This document shows, piece after piece, positions 9,729 to 17,501 of a stretch of DNA of 64,000 bases. The position numbers and the translations under genes were made by a program. The stretch is taken from contig JAFSTC010000024.1 in assembly GCA_017450705.1 (NCBI GenBank), positions 1-64,000 of the forward strand, written 5' to 3'. How positions within the stretch are numbered: position 1 is the first letter of the stretch; each line of letters starts with the position of its first letter. Origin of the DNA: Lentisphaeria bacterium. Lineage in GTDB: Bacteria; Verrucomicrobiota; Lentisphaeria; Victivallales; Victivallaceae. The notes beneath the pieces are model-generated. The model was not told the origin of the DNA and made no database searches. It saw only the letters and a program-made list of their open reading frames with translations.

Positions 9729-12700
9729 AAGGCCCTCCAGAAGGTTCCTCTTTTATACTCAAGCATGGCGCGCAGATCGGCGATCCGGTCGGCGTCTTTC
9801 AGGGGAAACGACATCCTTATTTCGAACTCTTTCTCCGGCGGGATCGGCGGATGGGGCGTCATGTACACGAAGGTATCCACGGGCACGGGCAGTTCGAACC
9901 TCGAATCCGGCAGGGAAGAAGGACGGTAATGCGCATCGGTCGCCCCGCCCCAAAGATCCCGGAAGGGCCGCATGACCTGAGGCGTCCGGGTCATGATCCA
10001 TGTGTCGGAGAAGAGCGGTTCCCCGCTTCCGCGCATGAGCGCGTGGAACAGACCGCCCCGCTCGTTGAACTCCAGAAAATGATCCGGCAGCAGACGTTCG
10101 TCCCGCGCGATCTGCTCCGCATCAGGATGAGAGGGCAGCCACGGACGGTTTTCCCGCAGCCAGCGGTTCGTCCGGGGGCTGACCACGCCGGAGATCCCCG
10201 CCAGATGGATCATGGCGCAGGCGGCCATTTCGTCCCGCTTTTCCAAGTCGCCGCACAGGTGGTAAAACTTGGCCGCAGACGCGAACGCCGCATAAAAGAT
10301 CGTGCTCTCCTGGAGCCCGTTGCCCACGCGGAGCCCGGAATGACTGTCCCACGTGACGGAATTGGCCCAGTCGAAACTGTTGAGCAGCGTGTTGAGATAA
10401 CGCTCCAGATGCTCTTTGCGCCGCTTGAGGTATTCCGGTCGCCCGCAGTACCAGGCGTAGTTCCACAGCAGGGAGATCTGATTCCCGATCCAGCAGGGGC
10501 CGTCGATCCCGCCCTCGCCGACATGGATGCCGGGAACGGCGAGGATCTTCCCCGTCACGCTGTTGGTGACATGGAGCGTGATCGCCGCCTTTTTCTTTCG
10601 GCGCTTGCCGCCGACGGACATGTCATCGGCGGTGAAACTCGTCTCCGCTTCCCGGTCGACGGCCCGCAGCAGACGAAGACGGGTGTCTTCCTTCAGGAAC
10701 GGCATGGTCAGCAGCAGATTTGTGAAACCCGGCTCCAGACCGCCCACGGAAATATTCCGCCCCGAACCGCGGAAATGGGGCCATGGATGTTTTTCGAGAA
10801 GAGGAAGCTGCCGGACGACGTATTCCTCCAGTTGGGCGGCCAGTCCGGCGTCGGTCCTGCCGTTGGGAGACACCTCCCGCTGTTCCCGGACGAAGCGCGT
10901 CAGGCCGTCGATCGCCGTCAGGGTCTCACTTCCCTCCGCGACACAGAGGGGACCGGCATTGAGCGCATAATCGAGATCCCTGACCGGACGGCTCCCGCTC
11001 ATCCGGATCAGTCCGCCCGCCGATGCGAGCATGAAACTCGGGGGCAGCGGCGCATATTTTGAAATCGGCGTGCCCCAGTCGTCGCGCCACGCCCGGTGGG
11101 TGAATTCGTCCCGGACCAGAAGACGGGATCTTTCCCAGTCGATGGAAACGAACCGTTTGACCTCGCAGGGAAGACCGGGGACGAGCCGCGCAAGATCCCG
11201 GGCGCGAAGCATATCTTTTTCGCCGAGGGGACGGGCCGGACGGGGCGTCACGCCGTAAAGAGGGACCAGCCAGACCCGGCCCGCGGCCTTGGGAAAGGAA
11301 AGCTGGACCCCCTGCCCGTCCAGGGAAACCGTCTCGGGCCGGTGCTCGAGGATGACAAGAACAGGCGTATCGATCCCGTTCCCGCTCTTTTCCCAGCTGA
11401 CGACGAAGTGGTTGCTTTTCAAGTCCGCAAGGTGCGTCCCGCCCCCGGGATACAGTTTTGCGGGGGCGGTCCCGACGTTTTTCAGGGGCCGGAAAAGGCG
11501 AATTTTGTTTGCTTCCGTGCCGAACTGCCAGCCGGGGGCGAGCTGGCTGATCGAACACGTCAAAACCTGCCCTTCCCCGTAATCGAGCCGGTAATGCCGG
11601 GATGTCCAGCTGCAGCCGGAGACCTGAAAATGTTTCAGCACGAGACCGGGCAGTTCCACGACGCCCAGCGGACGGGCCGTCGTCAGGCCGTCATACCGTC
11701 CGCCGAGACTTCGGTCGTAGTCCCTGAAATCCCACTCGGCGGAAGGAACGTCGATGTGGGTCAGAAGCGGCAGAGCCCCGTTGGCCTTTTTCCCGATCGC
11801 CAGACTCCCCGCCGCCGCGCCGCGGATCTCGGAGGCATCGGCTCTGTCGGCCAGAAACTTGCGTTTGTACAAAGTCCGGGGCCCGTTGGAGCCGAGGGAG
11901 GAAGTGTTGATCCCGAGCGCCGCCGCCCCGGAGAGGTTTTCCACGGGAAGCGTGAACTTTGGGCGCGGCTCCACCGCAAAGCGGAGTGTTTTTCGGGAAT
12001 ACTCCTTTCCGTCAAGAAACACGGTCAACTCCATCGTGTGTTCGCCGCGCCCCGGAGATGGAAAAGTGACCGTGTCCGTCACGGCGGGGACCCGCGGCAG
12101 AAGTTCGAGACGGACGGTTTTTTCCTGTTTCCCCAGACGGCAGAGGACCCGGCAATCCGCCTTCTTTCCGGAGGTCAGGAGAAATTTCTGCTGGACGGCG
12201 ACGGGGTCTTCCGGAGAAAAGACATCAACTTCTTTCCGGCCGGTCAGCTGGCGTCTCAGCGGATCGGCTTTGCCGTTTTTATGCAGAAATTCCGCAAGAA
12301 GAAGCGGCAGTTCGGCCCGGTAGACCTTCGGGGTACCATGGTACATGCCTTTCATGTATCCCAGCTGCACCTTGACGGCCAGCAGGTTTTCCCCTTTTTT
12401 GAACGGCGCGTTTTTCAGAAGATAGCGGCGGCATTTGAACGTCGCTCCCCGGTGCGGCGTCGAGGCGATCTCCCGGCCGTTGAGATAAACGGTATCCCCC
12501 GCCGAAATGTACCCCGGCTCGAACCAGACCAGTCCGGGGAATTCCCGGTCGAGCCGGAACGTCTTCCGGTACCAGACGACCGGGCCGCTGCGTCCGGATA
12601 CGGCAAGTTTCTTCTCGAGGGGCTTGCCGATCTCGACCGACTCCCAGCGGGAATCGTCGAAGTCCGGGGCCTCCGCTCCGGGGACGTCCTTGTCGGAAAA

Positions 12701-12844
12701 TTTCCAGTTCTTCGTCTCGAAACGAAAGAGCTCTTCCCTCCGGGCAGCTCCGTCCCGGATCAGCGGATCTCTTTCCTCGACGCCCGGGAGAAGAGACGCA
12801 AAAGCCGACAGAAAAAGCAGAAGCGGGAACGAAAACTTTTTCAT
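9722..12844 (-). CDS. Large secreted glycoside-hydrolase-like protein, family not recognised
   Basis: 1040 aa with a signal peptide (MKKFSFPLLLFLSAFASLLPG). Residues about 35-175 resemble the galactose-binding beta-sandwich found at the N-terminus of GH2-type enzymes (FDDSRWESVEIG, VWYRKTFRLD, YLNGREIAS, GENLLAVKV). The middle is beta-rich. The C-terminal third has helical character with tryptophan/tyrosine patches (ISLLWNYAWYCGRPEYLKRR, YHLCGDLEKRDEMAACAM), which would fit an (alpha/alpha)6 toroid. I cannot name a CAZy family. The stop of the upstream pseudopilin gene directly abuts this start codon, so the two are tightly coupled. Likely an extracellular polysaccharide-active enzyme of locus A. 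Confidence 0.7.
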   Translation of the reverse strand: MKKFSFPLLLFLSAFASLLPGVEERDPLIRDGAARREELFRFETKNWKFSDKDVPGAEAPDFDDSRWESVEIGKPLEKKLAVSGRSGPVVWYRKTFRLDREFPGLVWFEPGYISAGDTVYLNGREIASTPHRGATFKCRRYLLKNAPFKKGENLLAVKVQLGYMKGMYHGTPKVYRAELPLLLAEFLHKNGKADPLRRQLTGRKEVDVFSPEDPVAVQQKFLLTSGKKADCRVLCRLGKQEKTVRLELLPRVPAVTDTVTFPSPGRGEHTMELTVFLDGKEYSRKTLRFAVEPRPKFTLPVENLSGAAALGINTSSLGSNGPRTLYKRKFLADRADASEIRGAAAGSLAIGKKANGALPLLTHIDVPSAEWDFRDYDRSLGGRYDGLTTARPLGVVELPGLVLKHFQVSGCSWTSRHYRLDYGEGQVLTCSISQLAPGWQFGTEANKIRLFRPLKNVGTAPAKLYPGGGTHLADLKSNHFVVSWEKSGNGIDTPVLVILEHRPETVSLDGQGVQLSFPKAAGRVWLVPLYGVTPRPARPLGEKDMLRARDLARLVPGLPCEVKRFVSIDWERSRLLVRDEFTHRAWRDDWGTPISKYAPLPPSFMLASAGGLIRMSGSRPVRDLDYALNAGPLCVAEGSETLTAIDGLTRFVREQREVSPNGRTDAGLAAQLEEYVVRQLPLLEKHPWPHFRGSGRNISVGGLEPGFTNLLLTMPFLKEDTRLRLLRAVDREAETSFTADDMSVGGKRRKKKAAITLHVTNSVTGKILAVPGIHVGEGGIDGPCWIGNQISLLWNYAWYCGRPEYLKRRKEHLERYLNTLLNSFDWANSVTWDSHSGLRVGNGLQESTIFYAAFASAAKFYHLCGDLEKRDEMAACAMIHLAGISGVVSPRTNRWLRENRPWLPSHPDAEQIARDERLLPDHFLEFNERGGLFHALMRGSGEPLFSDTWIMTRTPQVMRPFRDLWGGATDAHYRPSSLPDSRFELPVPVDTFVYMTPHPPIPPEKEFEIRMSFPLKDADRIADLRAMLEYKRGTFWRALW

Positions 12845-13606
12845 CTACTGGAGATCCCAGTGATCGGCGGGCGTTCCCTCGTCCCGGGCGTAGCCGTTGG
12901 AGAAGGGTTCCTGCGTATAGGGGTTGGCGGCATTGCCCTTGACCGTGCTCAAATGCCCGTCGACCCAGGCCATGTTGACATCCTGTTCCCCCGAGTGACG
13001 CACACGGACGTGGCCCTCTTTGCTCGACGCCTTGACGCGGTTGATCAGATAATACCCCTGCTGATCGTCTCCGTCGCCGTAGGTCTTGTAGAACGCCGCA
13101 TCAGCGAGAGCGATCGTCGCGGACGCCCGCCGGACGCTCGTCCGTTTGGTCAGCGTCTTGAGTCCCGTCGCCCCGCCGCCGAGGTAGTAATAGTTGTACC
13201 CGGCGCCGCAGCGCTGCCACTGGGATTTGGTCAGTTTGGACTGCGTCGCCGCATCACCCGGATCATAGGTCATCAGCACGTTCAGCGGCGCCCGGGAGGC
13301 GACGGCGGGACAGTCGAAGATCTTCGTCGAATTCACGTGTTTGCCGTACATCGTCAGGATCGCCGTCCAGGGGATCGGCTGCGTCGCCCCAACGTCGTAC
13401 TTGTAGGGGACGAAATACTCGTCGTTGGCGTCGCAGTAACTGTGGTGCGCCATGATGACCTGGCGGATGTTCGCCGTGCATGTCGACGTTTTCGCCCGCT
13501 CCCGGGCCTGCTGAAGGGCCGGCATCAGCATGGCGGCCAATATGGCGATGATCGCGATCACGACCAGCAGCTCGATCAAAGTGAAAGTCTTAAGTTGTGT
13601 TTTCAT
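12845..13606 (-). CDS. Prepilin-type (pseudopilin-like) protein, locus A
   Basis: 253 aa. The N-terminal methylation helix [20 protein letters not shown] starts at residue 8 and keeps the Glu at position +5, but the residue before Phe is Thr, not the usual Gly. The globular part ends with an H...MAWVDGH segment like the H-X9-DG motif of the DUF1559 pseudopilin-like proteins common in Planctomycetes and Lentisphaerae. The protein should insert in the inner membrane and could assemble into a type II secretion-like pseudopilus. It lies between an FAD oxidoreductase and a large secreted enzyme in one minus-strand operon. I start at ATG 13606, after AAAGG; a longer in-frame extension upstream overlaps the oxidoreductase gene and is not credible. 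Confidence 0.88.
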   Translation of the reverse strand: MKTQLKTFTLIELLVVIAIIAILAAMLMPALQQARERAKTSTCTANIRQVIMAHHSYCDANDEYFVPYKYDVGATQPIPWTAILTMYGKHVNSTKIFDCPAVASRAPLNVLMTYDPGDAATQSKLTKSQWQRCGAGYNYYYLGGGATGLKTLTKRTSVRRASATIALADAAFYKTYGDGDDQQGYYLINRVKASSKEGHVRVRHSGEQDVNMAWVDGHLSTVKGNAANPYTQEPFSNGYARDEGTPADHWDLQ

Positions 13607-13647
13607 GGTAAAATGCCTTTGTGTTATATGTTGAAGTGGTGTTTTTG

Positions 13648-14997
13648 TCACGAAAGTTCCGCGCCGAGACCGATCAGTTTTTTGCGGACAACTCTGCCGT
13701 CGATCTCCGCGGGGGAAGTGTCCGAAAGAGCGGCCAGCGCCGCGCCGACGCCCGCGCCCTGCCCGATGGAGATCGCCGTCGGCATGATCCGCAGACTGCT
13801 GTGGACCGCCGCATCGGCGGAGACCGGACGGCCGCCGACCGTCAGATTGCCGCATCCCGCAGGGACGACGCAGCGGTAGGGGATCTCATAAAACGCTCCC
13901 GGCCGGAGATCCCGCAGGACCGTTCCCGCGCCATGGGGGGAATGGATGTCGATATTGTAAGTGCTTCTTGCGATCGCATCCTCGAATCTCGCGCACGCGG
14001 CAAAATCCTTTTCCGTCAGCCGGTAGAGGCCGCGGATCCGGCGGCTTTCGCGGACGCCGATCTGCACGCCCATGGACATCAGACGGCTGTTCTCGAATCC
14101 CGGCGCCTCGCTCCGCAGGAACTTCACCAGCTCCCGGAGCTGCCGCCGTCCCTCGATCTCCGCCTGCGAAAAACTCGCGCCGTCCGTCGGATCGAACCCC
14201 TGCACCCGGGTCGTGTTGAAATGGACGACCCCCTCGTCCGCGATCTGGAAGGGAAATACCAGCAGATCCTCCCGGGGGCACCTGACGCGGCCCTGAGCCC
14301 GCGCCTGACAATAAAGGTCGTTGAGCCGTTTCTTCCATGCGGGATCCATGAAGCGCTCCCCCTCGGCGTTCGTGACGAAGGGGATCTTCACGTGGGACAG
14401 TTTGAAGCACAGCGTCATCGGCTGACAGCCGCCGTCTTCGTCGCCCATCTCGAAAGGACACCCGGCCATCGCCGCCAGTTCTCCATCGCCGGTGCAGTCC
14501 ACAAAAACCTTCGCCCGGATCACGCCGAAGCCGCCCCGGGTGTGACAGACCACCTTCCGGATCTTGCCGTCGGCAGTATCGACGGCGACCGCGCGATGGT
14601 GGTACAGCAGCCGGACGCCGGAGGCGAGAAGAAGATCCTCAGCCGCCAGAGCCGCGGCGGCCTTGTTGATCGCCCGATTGCTGTAATCCGTCGCCGATGC
14701 GACCCGGCGGCGTTCGGCTTCAGGGAGGTACTGGAGCATCGCCTCTTTCCACTCCCCGTAGACGGGCGCGTCGAGAGGATGCTGCCGCGTGCCGCTGATC
14801 ATGAAGGGTTGGACCTCGCCGACCGCCGCCATGCCGCCGGGAACGCCGTAGGCTTCGATCAAGAGCGTTTTCGCCCCGCATCTGGCGCTCATCAGCGCGG
14901 CTCCCAGTCCGCCGGGCCCGCCGCCGATGACGGCCACGTCGGCGCTGTCTATGACCGGCAAATCCGTTTCCGAAGGACAACTTCTCAGTTTCATCAT
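13648..14997 (-). CDS. FAD-dependent oxidoreductase (FAD_oxidored family)
   Basis: 449 aa. A Rossmann dinucleotide-binding motif sits at residues about 19-45 ([20 protein letters not shown]), followed by [13 protein letters not shown], and a second FAD contact at [16 protein letters not shown]. The family (PF12831) occurs often in polysaccharide loci of Lentisphaerae and Planctomycetes with unknown substrates. There is no signal peptide, so it is cytoplasmic. It is the first gene of the locus A operon and diverges from a PocR-AraC regulator. It starts at ATG 14997 behind AGGAG (a second ATG follows at once). Predicted role: oxidation of a sugar or other small molecule. Confidence 0.85.
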   Translation of the reverse strand: MMKLRSCPSETDLPVIDSADVAVIGGGPGGLGAALMSARCGAKTLLIEAYGVPGGMAAVGEVQPFMISGTRQHPLDAPVYGEWKEAMLQYLPEAERRRVASATDYSNRAINKAAAALAAEDLLLASGVRLLYHHRAVAVDTADGKIRKVVCHTRGGFGVIRAKVFVDCTGDGELAAMAGCPFEMGDEDGGCQPMTLCFKLSHVKIPFVTNAEGERFMDPAWKKRLNDLYCQARAQGRVRCPREDLLVFPFQIADEGVVHFNTTRVQGFDPTDGASFSQAEIEGRRQLRELVKFLRSEAPGFENSRLMSMGVQIGVRESRRIRGLYRLTEKDFAACARFEDAIARSTYNIDIHSPHGAGTVLRDLRPGAFYEIPYRCVVPAGCGNLTVGGRPVSADAAVHSSLRIMPTAISIGQGAGVGAALAALSDTSPAEIDGRVVRKKLIGLGAELS

Positions 14998-15021
14998 AAA
15001 AACTCCTGTTTTTCATGTCAT

Positions 15022-15027
15022 ATTATA
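15022..15027 (-). promoter_or_regulatory. -10 box of the locus A operon
   Basis: A perfect TATAAT on the minus strand, 25-30 bp before the FAD oxidoreductase start. No good -35 box lies at 16-18 bp, which would fit activation by the divergent AraC regulator. That last point is inference. Confidence 0.5.
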
Positions 15028-15124
15028 GTCGGCAGAACAACAAAAAAATGGCTCAAAACGCTATAAATCTTCACAAAAACGCTGAAAAGAACCGTCTGAC
15101 GCGCTTTGCGGGAAGAAAACGGGG

Positions 15125-15153
15125 TTGTTTTCTTTCCGCCGACGCGCTATATT
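15125..15153 (+). promoter_or_regulatory. Promoter of the PocR-AraC regulator
   Basis: TTGTTT (15125-15130), 17 bp spacer, TATATT (15148-15153). It places transcription start near 15160, which rules out longer upstream starts for the regulator. Confidence 0.65.
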
Positions 15154-15176
15154 GTTCCGCGAAAGGACGGGGTCTC

Positions 15177-15986
15177 ATGGAAAACGTGTTTGCACAGCTG
15201 GACCGGCTGCTGACGGATCTGGGGCGGCTGACGGGCTGCGGTTTCGTCTGGAAACGCTCCCGGCACTGTCTTTCGGAACACCGTCTGCGGCAGTGCAACA
15301 TCCACCGGTGCGGCTTCTGCGACGACTTCAAGCGGGCGCACGGCATCCGCCGGTGTCTGCGCCACGATACGGGAACCATTCCGAAACATCTGCCGTCCGG
15401 CGGCGATCCCGACGCCTTCGAGATCGCCTGTCCGGCCGGGGCGCTGGAACTGGTCATCCCCATCGTCCGCGACGGCAGCATCTGCGGAGTCGTTCTGGCC
15501 GGTCCCTTCTCGCAGCCGGGAAAGGATCTTCCCGGTCTGCCGATGTGGCAAAAGGAGAACAAAACGGCACTGGTTCGGCTGGCGCGGCATCTGGTGACGC
15601 CGCTGGCTCCCGCGCTGGCCCGCAGAAGCCGGATCGCCAAGGTCAGGGATCCCAGGATCCAAACGGTTTTGGAATTCTTGGATCTGCATTTCAGGGAAGC
15701 TCCAGATATCTCGGTTCTGGCGGGCATGGTGTTCCTGAGCGCCTCGCGTTTTTCGCATCTCTTCCGGCAGGAGTGCGGCGTGCATCTGTCGGCCTACGTC
15801 AACGATCTGAGACTTGCGGAAGCGCTGGACATGCTGCGCGAAAGCGACAACGGCATTGCGGAGATCGCCGCCGCCTGCGGGTTCTCCGACCCCAATCACT
15901 TCTCCACCGCCTTCAAAAAGAAGTACGGCAAGTCTCCCCGGACCGTCCGCAAAGAGTGGCTCGACGAACTTCACGGGAAGAACTGA
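15177..15986 (+). CDS. AraC-family regulator with PocR-like sensory domain, locus A
   Basis: 269 aa. Residues about 5-150 look like a PocR domain: a cysteine-rich patch (CNIHRCGFCDDF) and ACPAGALELVIPIVRDGSICG. Residues about 165-262 are two AraC helix-turn-helix units (DISVLAGMVFLSASRFSHLF and IAEIAAACGFSDPNHFSTAF). PocR domains bind small molecules such as glycols or sugars. The gene is divergent from the FAD oxidoreductase-pseudopilin operon and is followed 100 bp later by a GH20-like gene with its own promoter, so it probably controls both. Start chosen at ATG 15177 after AAAGGACGGGG because the promoter excludes earlier starts. Confidence 0.88.
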   Translation: MENVFAQLDRLLTDLGRLTGCGFVWKRSRHCLSEHRLRQCNIHRCGFCDDFKRAHGIRRCLRHDTGTIPKHLPSGGDPDAFEIACPAGALELVIPIVRDGSICGVVLAGPFSQPGKDLPGLPMWQKENKTALVRLARHLVTPLAPALARRSRIAKVRDPRIQTVLEFLDLHFREAPDISVLAGMVFLSASRFSHLFRQECGVHLSAYVNDLRLAEALDMLRESDNGIAEIAAACGFSDPNHFSTAFKKKYGKSPRTVRKEWLDELHGKN

Positions 15987-16025
15987 TTTTTTGCCGTTAC
16001 CCGGCGGAAAAACACCGCAATCCTT

Positions 16026-16054
16026 TTGTATTTTTGCAGCGGACGTGCTATATT
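16026..16054 (+). promoter_or_regulatory. Promoter of the GH20-like gene
   Basis: TTGTAT (16026-16031), 17 bp spacer, TATATT (16049-16054). It shares the sequence GCTATATTG with the promoter at 15125-15153, so the two genes may be expressed together. Confidence 0.65.
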
Positions 16055-16086
16055 GAAGCGATCCGTTTTACGAAAGGAGCATCAAC

Positions 16087-17361
16087 ATGCGCAAAAATTA
16101 TCTGCATCTGGATTTCAAGGGGATCAGCCCCTTCGCGCCGCATTGGCCCACTTACCTGAAGCACTTTCAGTCCCTCGGATTCGACGGCCTTCTCCTCGAA
16201 CTGGACTGCAAATACGCCTGGGAGAGCTGGCCCGGGGCCGCGCTCGATCATTACACGAAACAGGACGTTCTCGCCATGATCGATCTTGCGAAAGCCTCCG
16301 GCTTCGAAGTCTCGCTGCTCATCCAGGTCCAGGGCCATCTCGAGTGGGCCCTGAAGCACGACCGGTATGCCCCTTTGCGCGAGAGCGGCTTCATCAACGA
16401 GCTGTGTCCCTGCAACCCCGACGCGGTGAAGAAGGTCGAAGACTGGATCGACGAGGCCGTCGCCCTCTGCCCGGATGCGCCTTACCTGCACCTGGGAGGC
16501 GACGAGGTCTGGCATCTCTGCACCTGCGACGCGTGTCAAAAACGGGGCGAAGGGGCCGCCGACAGAAAAATGGCGGTCTACCTCGATCACGTGGGGCGCT
16601 GCTGCCGCCGCGTCGTCGGTCACGGCATGCGCCCCATGGTGTGGTCCGACATGTTCGTGAGCCGCAAGTGCTACGAGCCCATAAAGACTCTCCCCCGGGA
16701 GACGATCATCGTCAACTGGTGCTACCACGAGAAGGCCCCCTTCGCGGGGTTGAAGGAGATGCAGGGGACGGGCTACGAGATCTGGGGAGCCCCCGCCATC
16801 CGCTGCGGCTGGGGACCGGACCACCTCTCGGGCATTTACGACGAAAACGGCGTCGCCGCCCGCGTGGCCAATATCAAAGAGTGGCAACAGACGGGGATCA
16901 ATCTCATCAACACCGTCTGGGGCCGTCCCTCCAGTTTCAACGTCTTGTATCCGCCCTACCACTGTTTCGCGGAGGCCTTCGCCGCGGCCGGGACCGACGG
17001 CGCGTCGTGGCGCATCGACGGCGACGACGCCTTCGCCGTGCAGAGCCGCAGATGGCGGGAGCTGGAGACGGAGTACGACCGCCTTCTCCGGAAAGGCGTG
17101 CTGCTCTTCAAGTGGAGCGTCGGCCTCAACCGTGTCGCCCGTTACATCGGCCGCCGCCCGGGCTTGTTCAACGCCGACTGCTACAAACAGTCGGAAGCCC
17201 TCGCGAAAGATGTGGAAGCCCTGCGGAAAAAACTCTTCGACTTCTTCACCGACAACGGCCTTTCCGACGCCGAAGAGTTCATCGACGAGCGCATCTCCAT
17301 GCTGACGCCCCCCCTCGAGGAGCCCGAAAACCCGGCTTTGGAGCGCTCCGAGATCCTCTGA
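16087..17361 (+). CDS. GH20-like cytoplasmic beta-N-acetylhexosaminidase
   Basis: 424 aa, no signal peptide. A TIM-barrel with the GH20 signature HLGGDEVWHLC: the Asp-Glu pair D139-E140 matches the catalytic pair that polarises the substrate acetamido group and protonates the glycosidic bond. Preceding strands (GFDGLLLELDCKYAWE, FEVSLLIQVQGHLEWAL) also fit. GH20 enzymes normally remove terminal GlcNAc or GalNAc. Here the cytoplasmic location suggests action on imported oligosaccharides, such as host glycan fragments. It starts after AAAGGAGCATCAAC. Substrate specificity is not visible. The gene is convergent with the DUF4838 gene across a large palindrome. Confidence 0.8.
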   Translation: MRKNYLHLDFKGISPFAPHWPTYLKHFQSLGFDGLLLELDCKYAWESWPGAALDHYTKQDVLAMIDLAKASGFEVSLLIQVQGHLEWALKHDRYAPLRESGFINELCPCNPDAVKKVEDWIDEAVALCPDAPYLHLGGDEVWHLCTCDACQKRGEGAADRKMAVYLDHVGRCCRRVVGHGMRPMVWSDMFVSRKCYEPIKTLPRETIIVNWCYHEKAPFAGLKEMQGTGYEIWGAPAIRCGWGPDHLSGIYDENGVAARVANIKEWQQTGINLINTVWGRPSSFNVLYPPYHCFAEAFAAAGTDGASWRIDGDDAFAVQSRRWRELETEYDRLLRKGVLLFKWSVGLNRVARYIGRRPGLFNADCYKQSEALAKDVEALRKKLFDFFTDNGLSDAEEFIDERISMLTPPLEEPENPALERSEIL

Positions 17362-17393
17362 CCGCTGCGCCATTCCTGATAAAGAAGAGGCAA

Positions 17394-17447
17394 CCGGGGG
17401 AAGGAAAAACTTCTTTTCACGTGAAAAGAGGTTTTTCCCTCCCCCGG
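17394..17447. repeat. 54-bp near-perfect palindrome between convergent genes
   Basis: Two 27-nt arms (17394-17420 and 17421-17447) meet with no loop at CACGTG. They match at 25 of 27 positions. Each mismatch gives one G-U wobble and one A-C mismatch, in opposite order on the two strands, so either RNA strand can fold equally well. It probably ends transcription of both the GH20-like gene (plus) and the DUF4838 gene (minus), but no T-run follows. I see no second copy in this window. Confidence 0.75.
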
Positions 17448-17501
17448 GCCCCTATCCTTTTCAAGAAAAGCGGAGCATTTCAGTAGAGAATTTCCAGCCG
17501 A

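Noticed and set aside
12845-13855. Longer version of the locus A pseudopilin with an 83-residue N-terminal extension
   Set aside because: The extension overlaps the end of the FAD oxidoreductase gene and puts the prepilin signal far from the N-terminus, which would not work.
11096-13879. A 927-codon open frame antisense to the large secreted protein and pseudopilin
   Set aside because: It runs through the junction of two coding genes and has no known motif.
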